NCBI GenBank assembly: GCA_002455335.1
Contig: DKKP01000065.1
Coordinates: forward strand, 379 to 24,542
DNA from: Anaerolineales bacterium UBA6663
Lineage (GTDB): Bacteria > Chloroflexota > Anaerolineae > Anaerolineales > UBA6663
Length of the DNA: 24,164 bases
Direction: 5' to 3'
The notes under the pieces were generated by a model. The model did not search any database, was not told the DNA's origin, and saw only the letters and a list, made by a program, of their open reading frames with translations. Positions 1 to 6,531 of the stretch are shown here, one piece after another. Position 1 is the first letter of the stretch, and every line of letters begins with the position of its first letter. Position numbers and translations under genes: made by a program.

Positions 1-281
1 GGCACGTCATCGACGAGGCCCACATCAACACGCTGGCCGTGCACCCCGAGTGGCGCGGCCGCCGCGTCGGCGAGCGCCTGCTGAGCCACCTGCTCGAGCA
101 GGCGCGTTCCTTGGGCGCCGTCACGGCGACGCTCGAAGTGCGGGTCGGAAACGTCGTCGCGCAGAACCTGTACCGACGCTACGGCTTTCTCGAGGTGGGC
201 CGACGCCCGCGGTATTATGCGGATAACGAGGATGCGCTATTGCTGACGGCCTATCTGGGGCGAAAGACACCTGACGCATGA
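1..281 (+). CDS. RimI-like GNAT N-acetyltransferase, 5' end outside window
   Basis: This is the C-terminal part of a GNAT acetyltransferase, open from the window edge (codons in phase from position 3) to TGA at 279-281. The visible segment contains INTLAVHPEWRGRRVGERLL, the classic acetyl-CoA-binding motif A (R-R-x-G-x-R/G). It is followed by a region ending in LYRRYGFLEVGRRPRYY, which is typical of RimI, the enzyme that acetylates the N-terminus of ribosomal protein S18. An internal GTG at 39 could start a shorter ORF, but homology runs upstream of it, so the true start lies outside the window. In many bacteria rimI sits with tsaB and tsaD; here tsaD is about 8 kb away on the other strand. 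A general RimI-like acetyltransferase with another substrate cannot be excluded. Confidence 0.85.
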   Translation, partial: HVIDEAHINTLAVHPEWRGRRVGERLLSHLLEQARSLGAVTATLEVRVGNVVAQNLYRRYGFLEVGRRPRYYADNEDALLLTAYLGRKTPDA

Positions 282-306
282 CGAAGTCGTGCCTTCGCCA
301 TGCGTC
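273..306 (+). terminator. Hairpin overlapping the rimI stop codon, no U-tract
   Basis: GACGCATG (273-280) pairs with CATGCGTC (299-306). After one mismatch, CGAAG (282-286) pairs with CTTCG (293-297) around a 6-nt loop. The stop codon of the acetyltransferase lies inside the left arm. No T-run follows, so this may be a U-less terminator or an mRNA 3'-end-stabilising structure. It lies 30 nt before the epimerase start. Confidence 0.5.
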
Positions 307-336
307 CTCCAACAGCACTGACACTATGAGGCACAC

Positions 337-1356
337 ATGAAATACCTGATCACCGGCGGCGCGGGCTTCATCGGAAGCAACCTGGTCGCCCACTTCGTCA
401 AGGCCGGGCACAGCGTCACGGTCTACGACAACTTCTCGCGCCGCGGCTCTGAGTCGAACCTGAAATGGCTCAAGGGGTTGCTCGGCGATTCGTTCGCCGT
501 GGAGCGTGCCGACATCCGCGATGCGGCGGCGATCGCGCGCGCGGCGCAGGGCATGGACGTCATCCTGCACATGGCCGGGCAGGTCGCTGTGACCACTTCG
601 GTCAACGACCCGCGGATGGATTTCGAGGCTAACGCGCTCGGCACGTTCAACGTCCTCGAGGCGGCCCGCGCGGCCGGCACGCAACCGATCGTCATGTACA
701 GCTCGACCAACAAGGTCTATGGCGGCATGGAAGCGGCGCGGATCGTGGAGTCGAACGGGCGCTATGTGTTCGCCGACCTCCCGCTCGGGGTCCCCGAGAC
801 CTGGCCGCTCGACTTCCACTCGCCGTACGGGTGCTCGAAGGGCACAGGCGATCAGTACGTGCGCGACTATCACCGCATCTACGATCTACCGACCGTGGTT
901 TTTCGGCAGAGCGCGATCTACGGCCCGCGCCAGTTCGGCGTCGAGGATCAGGGCTGGCTGGCTTTCTTCGCCATCAGCGCCACGGTCGGGCGGACCTTCA
1001 GCATCTACGGCGACGGTAAGCAGGTGCGCGATCTGCTCCACATCGACGACCTTGTGCTGGCCTACGATGCCGCGATCAAGCACATCGACACGACGGCGGG
1101 CCAGGTTTACAACATCGGTGGCGGCACAGAGCGGAGCCTTTCGGTCTGGACGGAGACCCGCCCGCTGCTCGAGGCGTTGGCCGGGCGCGAGCTCCCGGTC
1201 AAGTTCGGCGATTGGCGCCCCGGCGACCAGCTCGTGTACTTGAGCGACATCCGCAAGGCGCAGGCCGAATTCGGTTGGGCGCCCAAGATCGCGCCCGCCG
1301 AAGGGTTGAAGACGTTGTGGGACTGGACCCAGGCGAACAAGCACCTGTTCGTCTGA
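337..1356 (+). CDS. NAD-dependent sugar epimerase, CDP-paratose/tyvelose 2-epimerase-like
   Basis: This is an extended short-chain dehydrogenase of 339 aa, the usual length for the family. The N-terminal Rossmann motif is TGGAGFIG (residues 6-13). The active site has SST at 122-124 and YGCSK with Tyr164 and Lys168. The segment around SSTNKVYG, SPYGCSKG, RQSAIYGPRQFGVEDQGW and YGDGKQVRDLLHIDDL closely follows the CDP-paratose 2-epimerase (Tyv/RfbE) subfamily, which interconverts CDP-paratose and CDP-tyvelose. No dideoxysugar synthesis genes or glycosyltransferases are visible nearby, so the actual nucleotide-sugar substrate is uncertain. The ATG at 337 follows a GAGG (329-332) and gives the intact Rossmann N-terminus. 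The gene ends 1 nt before a strong bidirectional hairpin. Confidence 0.85.
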   Translation: MKYLITGGAGFIGSNLVAHFVKAGHSVTVYDNFSRRGSESNLKWLKGLLGDSFAVERADIRDAAAIARAAQGMDVILHMAGQVAVTTSVNDPRMDFEANALGTFNVLEAARAAGTQPIVMYSSTNKVYGGMEAARIVESNGRYVFADLPLGVPETWPLDFHSPYGCSKGTGDQYVRDYHRIYDLPTVVFRQSAIYGPRQFGVEDQGWLAFFAISATVGRTFSIYGDGKQVRDLLHIDDLVLAYDAAIKHIDTTAGQVYNIGGGTERSLSVWTETRPLLEALAGRELPVKFGDWRPGDQLVYLSDIRKAQAEFGWAPKIAPAEGLKTLWDWTQANKHLFV

Positions 1357-1357
1357 C

Positions 1358-1409
1358 GGATTAAACACAACCGGGCGGGCCCCTGAGCCCGCCCGGTTGT
1401 GTTTAATCC
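1358..1409. terminator. Perfect 23-bp bidirectional hairpin between convergent genes
   Basis: The arms at 1358-1380 and 1387-1409 are exact reverse complements around a 6-nt loop (CCCTGA). Each arm has a GC-rich inner half and an A/T-rich outer half (TTAAACACAA / TTGTGTTTAA), so transcripts from either side end in a U-rich strand. It begins 1 nt after the epimerase stop and 1 nt after the phoU stop. Confidence 0.85.
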
Positions 1410-1410
1410 A

Positions 1411-2088
1411 TCACAGATTGAGCTCGCGAAGCGTACCTGTGGTCATAAAGATGATGCGCTCGGCGATGTTCGTGATCCGGTCGCCGATCCGTTCGAGGTT
1501 GTGGCCACACCAGAGCAGGTACGTGGCGTGAGCGATCGTTGAGGAATCGGTCGCCATGGTCCTGAGGAGTTCGTCGAACAGGGCTTTATAGGCGTGGTCG
1601 ATCTCGTCGTCGGCGGCGGCGACGTAGCGGGCGGCTTCGACGTTGCGGGCGACGTAAGCGTCAAGCGCGCTCTTGAGCATCTCGCGCACCGCGAGCGCCA
1701 TGCGTTCGAGCGCCTCGGTCGGCACTTCGAGCAGCATGTACTGGCCCTGCGCGCTGACGCGGATGACGGTCTTGGCGATGCCTGTGGCGTGGTCGGCGAT
1801 GCGCTCGAGCTCGGTGACGATGCTGACGGCGGCCATCACCCGGCGCAGGTCGCCGGCCATCGGCTGCTGCGTGGCGATCAAGGTCAGACAGTCTTCCTCG
1901 ACCTTGAAGCGCAGATCGTTGATCGGGGCGTCATCGTTGATCACCTGTTGGGCCAGGGCGGCGTCGCAGCCACGGAGCGCGCGCAGGCTGCGGTCGATGG
2001 CGACATCGACCAGGCTGCCGACCCGGAGCAGGTTATCCTGGATCTCGTTGAACTCGCGATCCAGCAGTGAACGCATCTGACCGGCCAT
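1411..2088 (-). CDS. phoU: Phosphate-signalling protein PhoU
   Basis: 225 aa with the two-repeat helical PhoU architecture. The N-terminal repeat has FNEIQDNLLRVGSLVDVAID, followed by DLRRVMAAVSIVTELERIADHATGIAKT. The second repeat carries EIDHAYKALFDELLRT and LWCGHNLERIGDRITNIAERI. The ExxRxxD-type metal-binding stretches (ELERIAD, NLERIGD) are both intact. PhoU represses the Pho regulon through the PhoR kinase and the PstSCAB transporter; neither pst nor phoRB is adjacent here. I prefer ATG at 2088 over the GTG at 2109, because a GGGAAAG lies 11 nt upstream and the longer form adds only seven unusual residues. ATG at 2076 is also possible. A promoter is visible at 2125-2153. Confidence 0.93.
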   Translation of the reverse strand: MAGQMRSLLDREFNEIQDNLLRVGSLVDVAIDRSLRALRGCDAALAQQVINDDAPINDLRFKVEEDCLTLIATQQPMAGDLRRVMAAVSIVTELERIADHATGIAKTVIRVSAQGQYMLLEVPTEALERMALAVREMLKSALDAYVARNVEAARYVAAADDEIDHAYKALFDELLRTMATDSSTIAHATYLLWCGHNLERIGDRITNIAERIIFMTTGTLRELNL

Positions 2089-2124
2089 CGTACAACTCGC
2101 TTTCCCCACCGACTGGAAAAGCCG

Positions 2125-2153
2125 ATTGTACTCAATTGTCTCGAAAATGTCGG
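2125..2153 (-). promoter_or_regulatory. Predicted phoU promoter
   Basis: On the minus strand, CCGACA (2148-2153), a 17-nt spacer and TACAAT (2125-2130) form a sigma70-type promoter. The predicted transcript start is about 30 nt before the chosen phoU ATG. Confidence 0.5.
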
Positions 2154-2160
2154 GAAGGCG

Positions 2161-2209
2161 CGGGCTGTGAGGTCGATCAGGCCTCCGGCTCGACCAACCT
2201 CACAGCCCG
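2161..2209. promoter_or_regulatory. 13-bp inverted repeat between divergent phoU and esterase
   Basis: CGGGCTGTGAGGT (2161-2173) and ACCTCACAGCCCG (2197-2209) are exact reverse complements separated by 23 nt. The spacer contains a further TCGA/TCGA pair. Both neighbours start away from it, so it is not a terminator of either annotated gene. It lies just upstream of the phoU -35 and about 45 nt before the esterase ATG, so an operator or leader structure is plausible. Confidence 0.5.
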
Positions 2210-2254
2210 TCCACTCCGACACGCCTCGGGCTAAGTGCGGTATCCTTGCCCGTC

Positions 2255-3202
2255 ATGCTTCGTCACGTCATGCTGTGGGCCGGCGTATTGGCCCTGACCA
2301 CCGCCTGTGTGGGCCCGGCGCAGCCCGTGGCCCAGGCCAGCGTCGCGCATCTCGAGACGGTCACGCCGGCGCCGCTGCCCACGCTGCGGTCCGTGCCGAC
2401 GTTCACGCCCATCCCGTCCCTGACGCCCACGGTCACGCCGACGGCGACCCCCGTGCCCTGTCTCGAGACGGTGGGCACGGTGAGCCAGATCGCGATCCCT
2501 TCGACGACGACGCGCTACGCGATCGACACACAGGTCTACCTGCCGCCGTGCTACGACGCCTCAGTCGACCGTTACCCCGTGCTGTATCTGATCCACGGCC
2601 TGAACTACACAGACGACCAGTGGGTGCGGCTCGGCGCGCCAGCCGCGGCCGATGCGCTGCTCGCCGCGGGCGAGATCGCGCCGCTGATCATCGTCATGCC
2701 GCGCGATCGTTTTGACTCGGACTTCGAGCGGTTGGTTCTGGATGACGTCGTGCCCTACGTCGAAGCGACCTACCGGACGATCGATCATCGTCTGGCGCGC
2801 GCGATCGGCGGGTTGTCGCGGGGCGGGGGGTGGGCGCTGCACATCGGTCTGCGCAACCCCGAGCTCTTTGGCCGGGTGGGAGGCCACAGCCCGGCTGTGT
2901 TGCTCGACGACGACGGCCCGTTTGTGCGCTGGGTGCGCGCGCTGCCCGAGGGCCTGCCGCTGGCGCTCTATCTCGACGCCGGCCAGGCCGATTCGAGCTT
3001 GGGCAGCACGTTGTTTGTCGATCAGGTCTTCACGAGCGCCGGGCTGGCGCACGACATCCACATCCGCCCGGGCGCGCACACCGAGGCCTACTGGGCGAAG
3101 TGGACGCCCGACTACCTTCGCTTCTATGCCGGCGATTGGCTCAACCTGGCGCGACAGATCGCGATCCCGCCGACCGAGCAGCCCGTCGACGGGAAACGCT
3201 GA
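2255..3202 (+). CDS. Secreted or lipid-anchored esterase (alpha/beta hydrolase)
   Basis: 315 aa. The N-terminus has a hydrophobic signal segment (residues 6-17) ending in LTTAC at Cys18, a possible but non-canonical lipobox (Thr at -3). Residues about 35-68 are a Thr-Pro-rich linker, then comes an esterase D/PF00756-type catalytic domain. YPVLYLIHG is the oxyanion-hole strand. The nucleophile is Ser188 in GGLSRGG, the likely acid is in LYLDAGQAD (Asp241/246), and the likely His is His275 in RPGAHTEAYW. The fold matches feruloyl/enterochelin-type esterases; the substrate is unknown. A TTG at 2246 is in frame, but ATG at 2255 fits the signal peptide better. There is no Shine-Dalgarno; a TATCCT lies 8 nt before the ATG, so the mRNA may be leaderless. 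Confidence 0.8.
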   Translation: MLRHVMLWAGVLALTTACVGPAQPVAQASVAHLETVTPAPLPTLRSVPTFTPIPSLTPTVTPTATPVPCLETVGTVSQIAIPSTTTRYAIDTQVYLPPCYDASVDRYPVLYLIHGLNYTDDQWVRLGAPAAADALLAAGEIAPLIIVMPRDRFDSDFERLVLDDVVPYVEATYRTIDHRLARAIGGLSRGGGWALHIGLRNPELFGRVGGHSPAVLLDDDGPFVRWVRALPEGLPLALYLDAGQADSSLGSTLFVDQVFTSAGLAHDIHIRPGAHTEAYWAKWTPDYLRFYAGDWLNLARQIAIPPTEQPVDGKR

Positions 3203-3222
3203 GGCGGCGCTGAAGGGCGTGG

Positions 3223-3235
3223 GGCGTGGAGCGAG
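3223..3235 (+). repeat. Post-stop repeat family 2, copy 1 (GGCGTGGAGCGAG)
   Basis: This short intergenic motif, 20 nt after the esterase stop, is also found after the amidohydrolase stop (12750-12760) and the ICMT-like stop (19406-19418). Confidence 0.5.
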
Positions 3236-3251
3236 CGGCACCCTGCGCTTC

Positions 3252-4574
3252 TCAGCGTGTCGGCCTGACCTCGCGCAGCACCTGGGCGGCCAGGTCGCGG
3301 CCCATCTGCACCGCGTAGTTCGTCCCCCGATCCCACGGATACACCTGGCTCATCGACGCAAAGTACAGGCCGTTGAGCGGCGTGCGCAGCGCCGGGAGCT
3401 TGGCTGAGTGGTTGAGCGTCGGGATCGGCTGAGCGTACTCGGCCTTCCAGACCCACACATCCTTGACCCAACTGCGGTCGAACGCGGGATTGAAGCGCTG
3501 GAGCCCGGGCAAAAAGCGCTCGAGAAGCGCCTCGGCATCGAGCTTGAAGTACTCGTGATCGGCCGGTAGATAGTCGCCACAATACACGATGTGGTCGCCG
3601 CCGTAGTGCGATCGATCGATGTAGTTCGTGTGCTCGACGAGTGCCAGGAACGGGAAGCCCGCTTCCTTCGGGAGGTTGTGCCAGTATGCGTCGGTCAGCC
3701 GTTCTTTGAGGGTGAGCACCATGACGACGGCGCCCAGGTTCTTCAACCCGCTCAGTTGATCGCGGTACGAACCGGGCAGGTCGGGCGCCAGGCGGAGCAT
3801 CGCCCCGGGCGAGGTGGTCGAGATCACGGCATCGAACGCGCCGGGCTCGCCCGAGGTCTCGACCGTCCAGCCGCCCGGGTTCTGACGGATCTGGCGCGCC
3901 CCGGTGTTGAGCTGGATCGAGGCGCCCTGTTCGCTCACCGCGTCGGCCAGGGTCTGCATGAAGGCTTGAAAGCCGCCCTCGAACGTGCCGAGGCGCGTGG
4001 TGCGGGTGTGCAGCCGCGCCCAGAGCCAGGCCATGTTGACGACGTCGAGGTTCTCCTCGCCGAACTTGCCGACGAGCATCGGCCGCCAGAGCACGTCGTA
4101 CAGGCGCTCGCCAAAGTGCTTGCGGCTCCACTCGGCCGCCGTGATCGATTCGAGCGGCTTCCAGTTGTTCGAGAAGCGCAGCTGCACGCCGGCCAGTCCG
4201 AAGCGGATGAAGTCGGTCAGCGGGAAGTGGCGCAGCAGGAAGAGCGGGATGGTGACAAAGCTATCGAAGGTATGCCACTGATCCTTGTGATAGATCACGG
4301 TCTTGGGCCGCGGCCACATCAGCTTCTGCTCGACGCCCAGTTCACGCGCGAGTCCGATGATGGCCGAGTCGGTCTGGAACCAGTGGTGGTAGAACTTCTC
4401 GAGCGACCACGCCCAACCCTCGGCGCGGAAGCCGGCCGCCAGGCCGCCGACCTGTGGGCCGGCTTCGTACACGGTCACCCGGGCGCCCGCCCGGGTCAGG
4501 TCATAGGCTGCTGCCAGGCCCGTCGGCCCGGCCCCGATGATGCCGACTTTCAACCCTGCGCGTGAATCTGTCAT
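3252..4574 (-). CDS. NAD(P)/FAD-dependent oxidoreductase, amine-oxidase/protoporphyrinogen-oxidase-like
   Basis: 440 aa. The N-terminal dinucleotide motif is VGIIGAGPTGLAAAYDLTRAG (GxGxxG at residues 14-19), followed by Glu36 (VYEAG) and a GG pair that bind FAD. The C-terminus has the FAD-contacting GLYFASMSQVYPWDRGTNYAVQMG. The overall pattern (FYHHWF near residue 60, WRPMLVGKFG, TFEGGFQAF) matches a clade of flavoproteins related to UDP-galactopyranose mutase, protoporphyrinogen oxidase and phytoene desaturase, often encoded near membrane glycolipid or polyprenol genes. The substrate is unknown. The start at 4574 places the Rossmann motif at the N-terminus; an upstream in-frame start at 4694 would overlap the preceding gene. 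It lies 68 nt after the flippase-like gene, probably co-transcribed, but also has a -10-like TACAAT 7 nt before ATG. Confidence 0.85.
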   Translation of the reverse strand: MTDSRAGLKVGIIGAGPTGLAAAYDLTRAGARVTVYEAGPQVGGLAAGFRAEGWAWSLEKFYHHWFQTDSAIIGLARELGVEQKLMWPRPKTVIYHKDQWHTFDSFVTIPLFLLRHFPLTDFIRFGLAGVQLRFSNNWKPLESITAAEWSRKHFGERLYDVLWRPMLVGKFGEENLDVVNMAWLWARLHTRTTRLGTFEGGFQAFMQTLADAVSEQGASIQLNTGARQIRQNPGGWTVETSGEPGAFDAVISTTSPGAMLRLAPDLPGSYRDQLSGLKNLGAVVMVLTLKERLTDAYWHNLPKEAGFPFLALVEHTNYIDRSHYGGDHIVYCGDYLPADHEYFKLDAEALLERFLPGLQRFNPAFDRSWVKDVWVWKAEYAQPIPTLNHSAKLPALRTPLNGLYFASMSQVYPWDRGTNYAVQMGRDLAAQVLREVRPTR

Positions 4575-4581
4575 GGGGCCG

Positions 4582-4587
4582 ATTGTA
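4582..4587 (-). promoter_or_regulatory. -10-like TACAAT just before the FAD oxidoreductase start
   Basis: TACAAT on the minus strand ends 7 nt before the ATG at 4574, which would place transcription start at or near the A of ATG. No Shine-Dalgarno and no convincing -35 are present. A secondary leaderless promoter inside the operon is possible. Confidence 0.35.
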
Positions 4588-4642
4588 ATCTGAACCGGAT
4601 TCTGTGCGACCAATTGCCGCGAAAACGTGTCCAGGCGGGCTT

Positions 4643-5671
4643 TCAGCCGGCGTCGTGCTCGAGCTTCTGATACTCGGCCTGGACCTCGTTCCACTTGAGG
4701 CCCTCACGCGCCATGTAATAGGCGCCGAGGAGCGTGATCGGCAGCCAGAGCGCGGCATGCAACGTCAATGTGTAGCTGACCGCGATCTCGCGCGGCAACC
4801 CGTAGGCCACCAGCACGGCGATTCCCGGGCCGTCGAAGGTGCCGACATGGCCGGGCGGTCCGGGCAGGGTGGTCGCCAGGTTGACCACGCCGTTCATCAG
4901 CATCAGGCCGAAGAACCCGCCCGAGTACTGGCTGAAGTCGAAGGCGTGCATGACGAACCAGTATTTGCCGGTCTCGAACAGCCAGATGACGATCGACGTG
5001 ATGAAGACCATCAGGATGTTGGCGGGCGAACGCAGCGACTCGAGGCCCTGCCAGAAACTGTCGAGCATCGGCGTCAGCTTGTCGCGCAGCACGCCTGGCA
5101 GCCGCGGCATCACCCAGCGGTGATACAGTCCAAGCGATTGGTGCGGGTAGATCGCGGCGAGCAGGAAGGCCCCGAGCGCCACGGCGAAGGCCAGCGTGCC
5201 GATCAGGGCCACGCTTCGTATGCTGCCCACGAAGCCCGAATCGGCTGAAAGCTGCGCCAGGCCGTTGAGGTTGAAGATCACGAACATCAGCATCACGACG
5301 CCGTCGAAGATGCGTTCGACCACGATCGTGGCCAGGCTGGCGCTCACCGGCACGCCCTGCTGTTTGCGCAGCACAAAGGCGCGCAGCACCTCGCCGGCTC
5401 GGGCCGGGAGGATGTTGTTCCCCATGTAGCCGATGGTCACGATCGGGAACATGGTGTTCGTCGAGATCGCTTTGATCGGCTTGAGCAGGTAATGCCAGCG
5501 CCAGGCGCGCGCCCACACGCCGACGAAGTACACGGCGATGCCGGGCACAAGCCACCACAGGTTGGCCGTCCCCATCACCTGCCAGACCGTATCCAGATGT
5601 AAGCCCTGGAGCGCAAAGTAAAGGAAGAGGCCGCCGATCAGCAGTCCGAGCCAGAATTGCCAGCGTTTCAC
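4643..5671 (-). CDS. Flippase-like membrane protein, LPG synthase TM family (UPF0104, PF03706)
   Basis: 342 aa polytopic membrane protein with about seven to eight hydrophobic segments. It carries the family signatures VYFVGVWARAWRWHYLLKP, GYMGNNILPARAGEVLRAF, ATIVVERIFDGVVML and, near the C-terminus, NLATTLPGPPGHVGTFDGPG. This family includes the transmembrane half of lysylphosphatidylglycerol synthase (MprF) and archaeal AglD-like proteins, and is thought to flip or transfer lipid-linked groups; the soluble MprF synthase domain is absent. The start is GTG at 5671, preceded by AAGGTGA. Its downstream partner is the FAD oxidoreductase, suggesting joint work on an isoprenoid- or glycolipid. 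It has its own promoter (5753-5783) with a terminator-like hairpin between promoter and start. Confidence 0.9.
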   Translation of the reverse strand: MKRWQFWLGLLIGGLFLYFALQGLHLDTVWQVMGTANLWWLVPGIAVYFVGVWARAWRWHYLLKPIKAISTNTMFPIVTIGYMGNNILPARAGEVLRAFVLRKQQGVPVSASLATIVVERIFDGVVMLMFVIFNLNGLAQLSADSGFVGSIRSVALIGTLAFAVALGAFLLAAIYPHQSLGLYHRWVMPRLPGVLRDKLTPMLDSFWQGLESLRSPANILMVFITSIVIWLFETGKYWFVMHAFDFSQYSGGFFGLMLMNGVVNLATTLPGPPGHVGTFDGPGIAVLVAYGLPREIAVSYTLTLHAALWLPITLLGAYYMAREGLKWNEVQAEYQKLEHDAG

Positions 5672-5705
5672 GCGATCACCTTGGCGCCCAGATAGGTCTT
5701 GGGCG

Positions 5706-5732
5706 AAAAAAGGCGGGGCCCTGGCCCCGCCT
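5706..5732 (-). terminator. Terminator-like hairpin inside the flippase gene leader
   Basis: AGGCGGGGCC (5711-5720) and GGCCCCGCCT (5723-5732) are exact complements. Read on the minus strand the hairpin is followed by six T residues (5706-5711), a textbook intrinsic terminator. It lies between the predicted promoter (5753-5783) and the GTG start at 5671. The arms are identical to those of the terminator at 5834-5857. Confidence 0.75.
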
Positions 5733-5752
5733 GTCCCTTGCGAGCGTCAAGG

Positions 5753-5783
5753 ATTATACACGTCCGATATCGCTAACGCTCAA
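5753..5783 (-). promoter_or_regulatory. Predicted promoter of the flippase-FAD operon
   Basis: On the minus strand, TTGAGC (5778-5783), a 19-nt spacer and a perfect TATAAT (5753-5758) are present. The spacer is longer than the optimum of 17. The predicted start near 5746 is only about 14 nt before the terminator-like hairpin. Confidence 0.5.
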
Positions 5784-5829
5784 ATCTGTCGTGGGTTGGC
5801 CGAGGGTCGTGAGCGCGGCCAAACCATAC

Positions 5830-5857
5830 AAAAAGGCGGGGCCGAAGGGCCCCGCCT
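5830..5857 (-). terminator. Intrinsic terminator of the SWIM gene
   Basis: AGGCGGGGCC (5834-5843) and GGCCCCGCCT (5848-5857) flank a 4-nt loop and are followed on the minus strand by five T residues. It lies 25 nt after the stop codon of the SWIM protein gene. Confidence 0.85.
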
Positions 5858-5882
5858 GATCTCGGCGTATGCGATTGCGCAA

Positions 5883-6134
5883 TCAGCCGGCGGTTTCTTC
5901 GACCGGCTCGGGGAGCATCTTGTTCAGAAGTTGCTCGAGCGCCATCGTGTGGCTGCAGCGCCCGCGGAGCACGAAATACTCGCAGTCGCAGGTAAACACG
6001 CCGTTGTTGAAGTGAACGCGGTGATCGTTGTTATCGCCGTGGAAGGTGACCGCGAATTCCTCGAAGCGGAAGCGCTCGCGCTCCTGGGCGTAACGCTTGG
6101 CCTTCTCGATTTTTCCGATCATCCCGTAGTCCAT
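5883..6134 (-). CDS. Small SWIM zinc-finger protein
   Basis: 83 aa. The C-terminal half contains FTCDCEYFVLRGRCSHTMALEQLL, with Cys49, Cys51, Cys60 and His62 in the CxC...CxH order of the SWIM zinc finger. The N-terminal half is charged, with a predicted helix followed by beta strands (FEEFAVTFHG...HRVHFNNGVFTC). SWIM domains bind DNA or protein and usually belong to larger proteins such as SWI2/SNF2 ATPases or MuDR transposases; here the domain is nearly the entire protein. Its role is unknown. The ATG at 6134 is fixed by an excellent AAGGAGG 6 nt upstream; an in-frame start at 6311 would run through the leader and its hairpin. The leader is about 140 nt, and its own terminator follows at 5830-5857. 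Confidence 0.85.
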   Translation of the reverse strand: MDYGMIGKIEKAKRYAQERERFRFEEFAVTFHGDNNDHRVHFNNGVFTCDCEYFVLRGRCSHTMALEQLLNKMLPEPVEETAG

Positions 6135-6171
6135 GTGTGCCTCCTTCGAAAAAAGGGCGGACGAAACGAAA

Positions 6172-6202
6172 ACGCACGCAGGCGTATGGGCGCTGCGTGC
6201 GT
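6172..6202 (-). terminator. Hairpin in the SWIM gene leader
   Basis: ACGCACGCA (6172-6180) and TGCGTGCGT (6194-6202) pair perfectly, with an inner GCG/CGC after one bulged base. On the minus strand it is followed by TTTTCGTTTCG, a broken U-tract. It lies between the predicted promoter (6283-6311) and the ATG at 6134. Confidence 0.55.
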
Positions 6203-6282
6203 CTATGGTCTTCGTATGTTCAGTTGGGGAATTGCGTCTCGGCGCATAGGCCGCATGCCTCCCGAACTCAAACTTGTTCAAG

Positions 6283-6311
6283 AGTATATGAAGTTCGACA
6301 GGGAGAGTCAA
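6283..6311 (-). promoter_or_regulatory. Strong predicted promoter of the SWIM gene
   Basis: On the minus strand, TTGACT (6306-6311), a 17-nt spacer and TATACT (6283-6288) are each one base from consensus with ideal spacing. The predicted start near 6276 gives a leader of about 140 nt. Confidence 0.65.
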
Positions 6312-6531
6312 TCACTTCTTGGCTCTCTCAACCAACGCTTACGATCCCTCGCTGTCGTTGGAATCCAGCCTGCGCATCAGGCAGGGCCGCTAGATCGCGC
6401 CAGTTTCAAGGCGTTTTGAAAGTGGACGCGATTCGCAGGTTTCGGGGCTGGGCCGTGCACCGCGAACTTGCCGATCCTCACATTGAACGGATGTGCAACC
6501 GGTCGATGAATGTGACAATCGGCATGACGCT
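6312..6531. other. Gene-free stretch between the SWIM promoter and the nucleoside kinase stop
   Basis: I see no convincing coding sequence here. Together with the SWIM leader the gene-free block spans 6135-6531. Its only clear structure is a stem next to the kinase stop: GCCGAT (6470-6475) with ATCGGC (6518-6523), then TCACATT (6478-6484) with AATGTGA (6509-6515), leaving a 24-nt apical loop. No T-run follows on the minus strand. Confidence 0.5.
6470..6523 (-). terminator. Long-loop hairpin after the nucleoside kinase stop
   Basis: Two stems of 6 and 7 bp are separated by a 2x2 internal loop and capped by a 24-nt loop. The structure starts 8 nt after the kinase stop codon. It lacks a U-tract, so termination is only one possible role. 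Confidence 0.4.
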
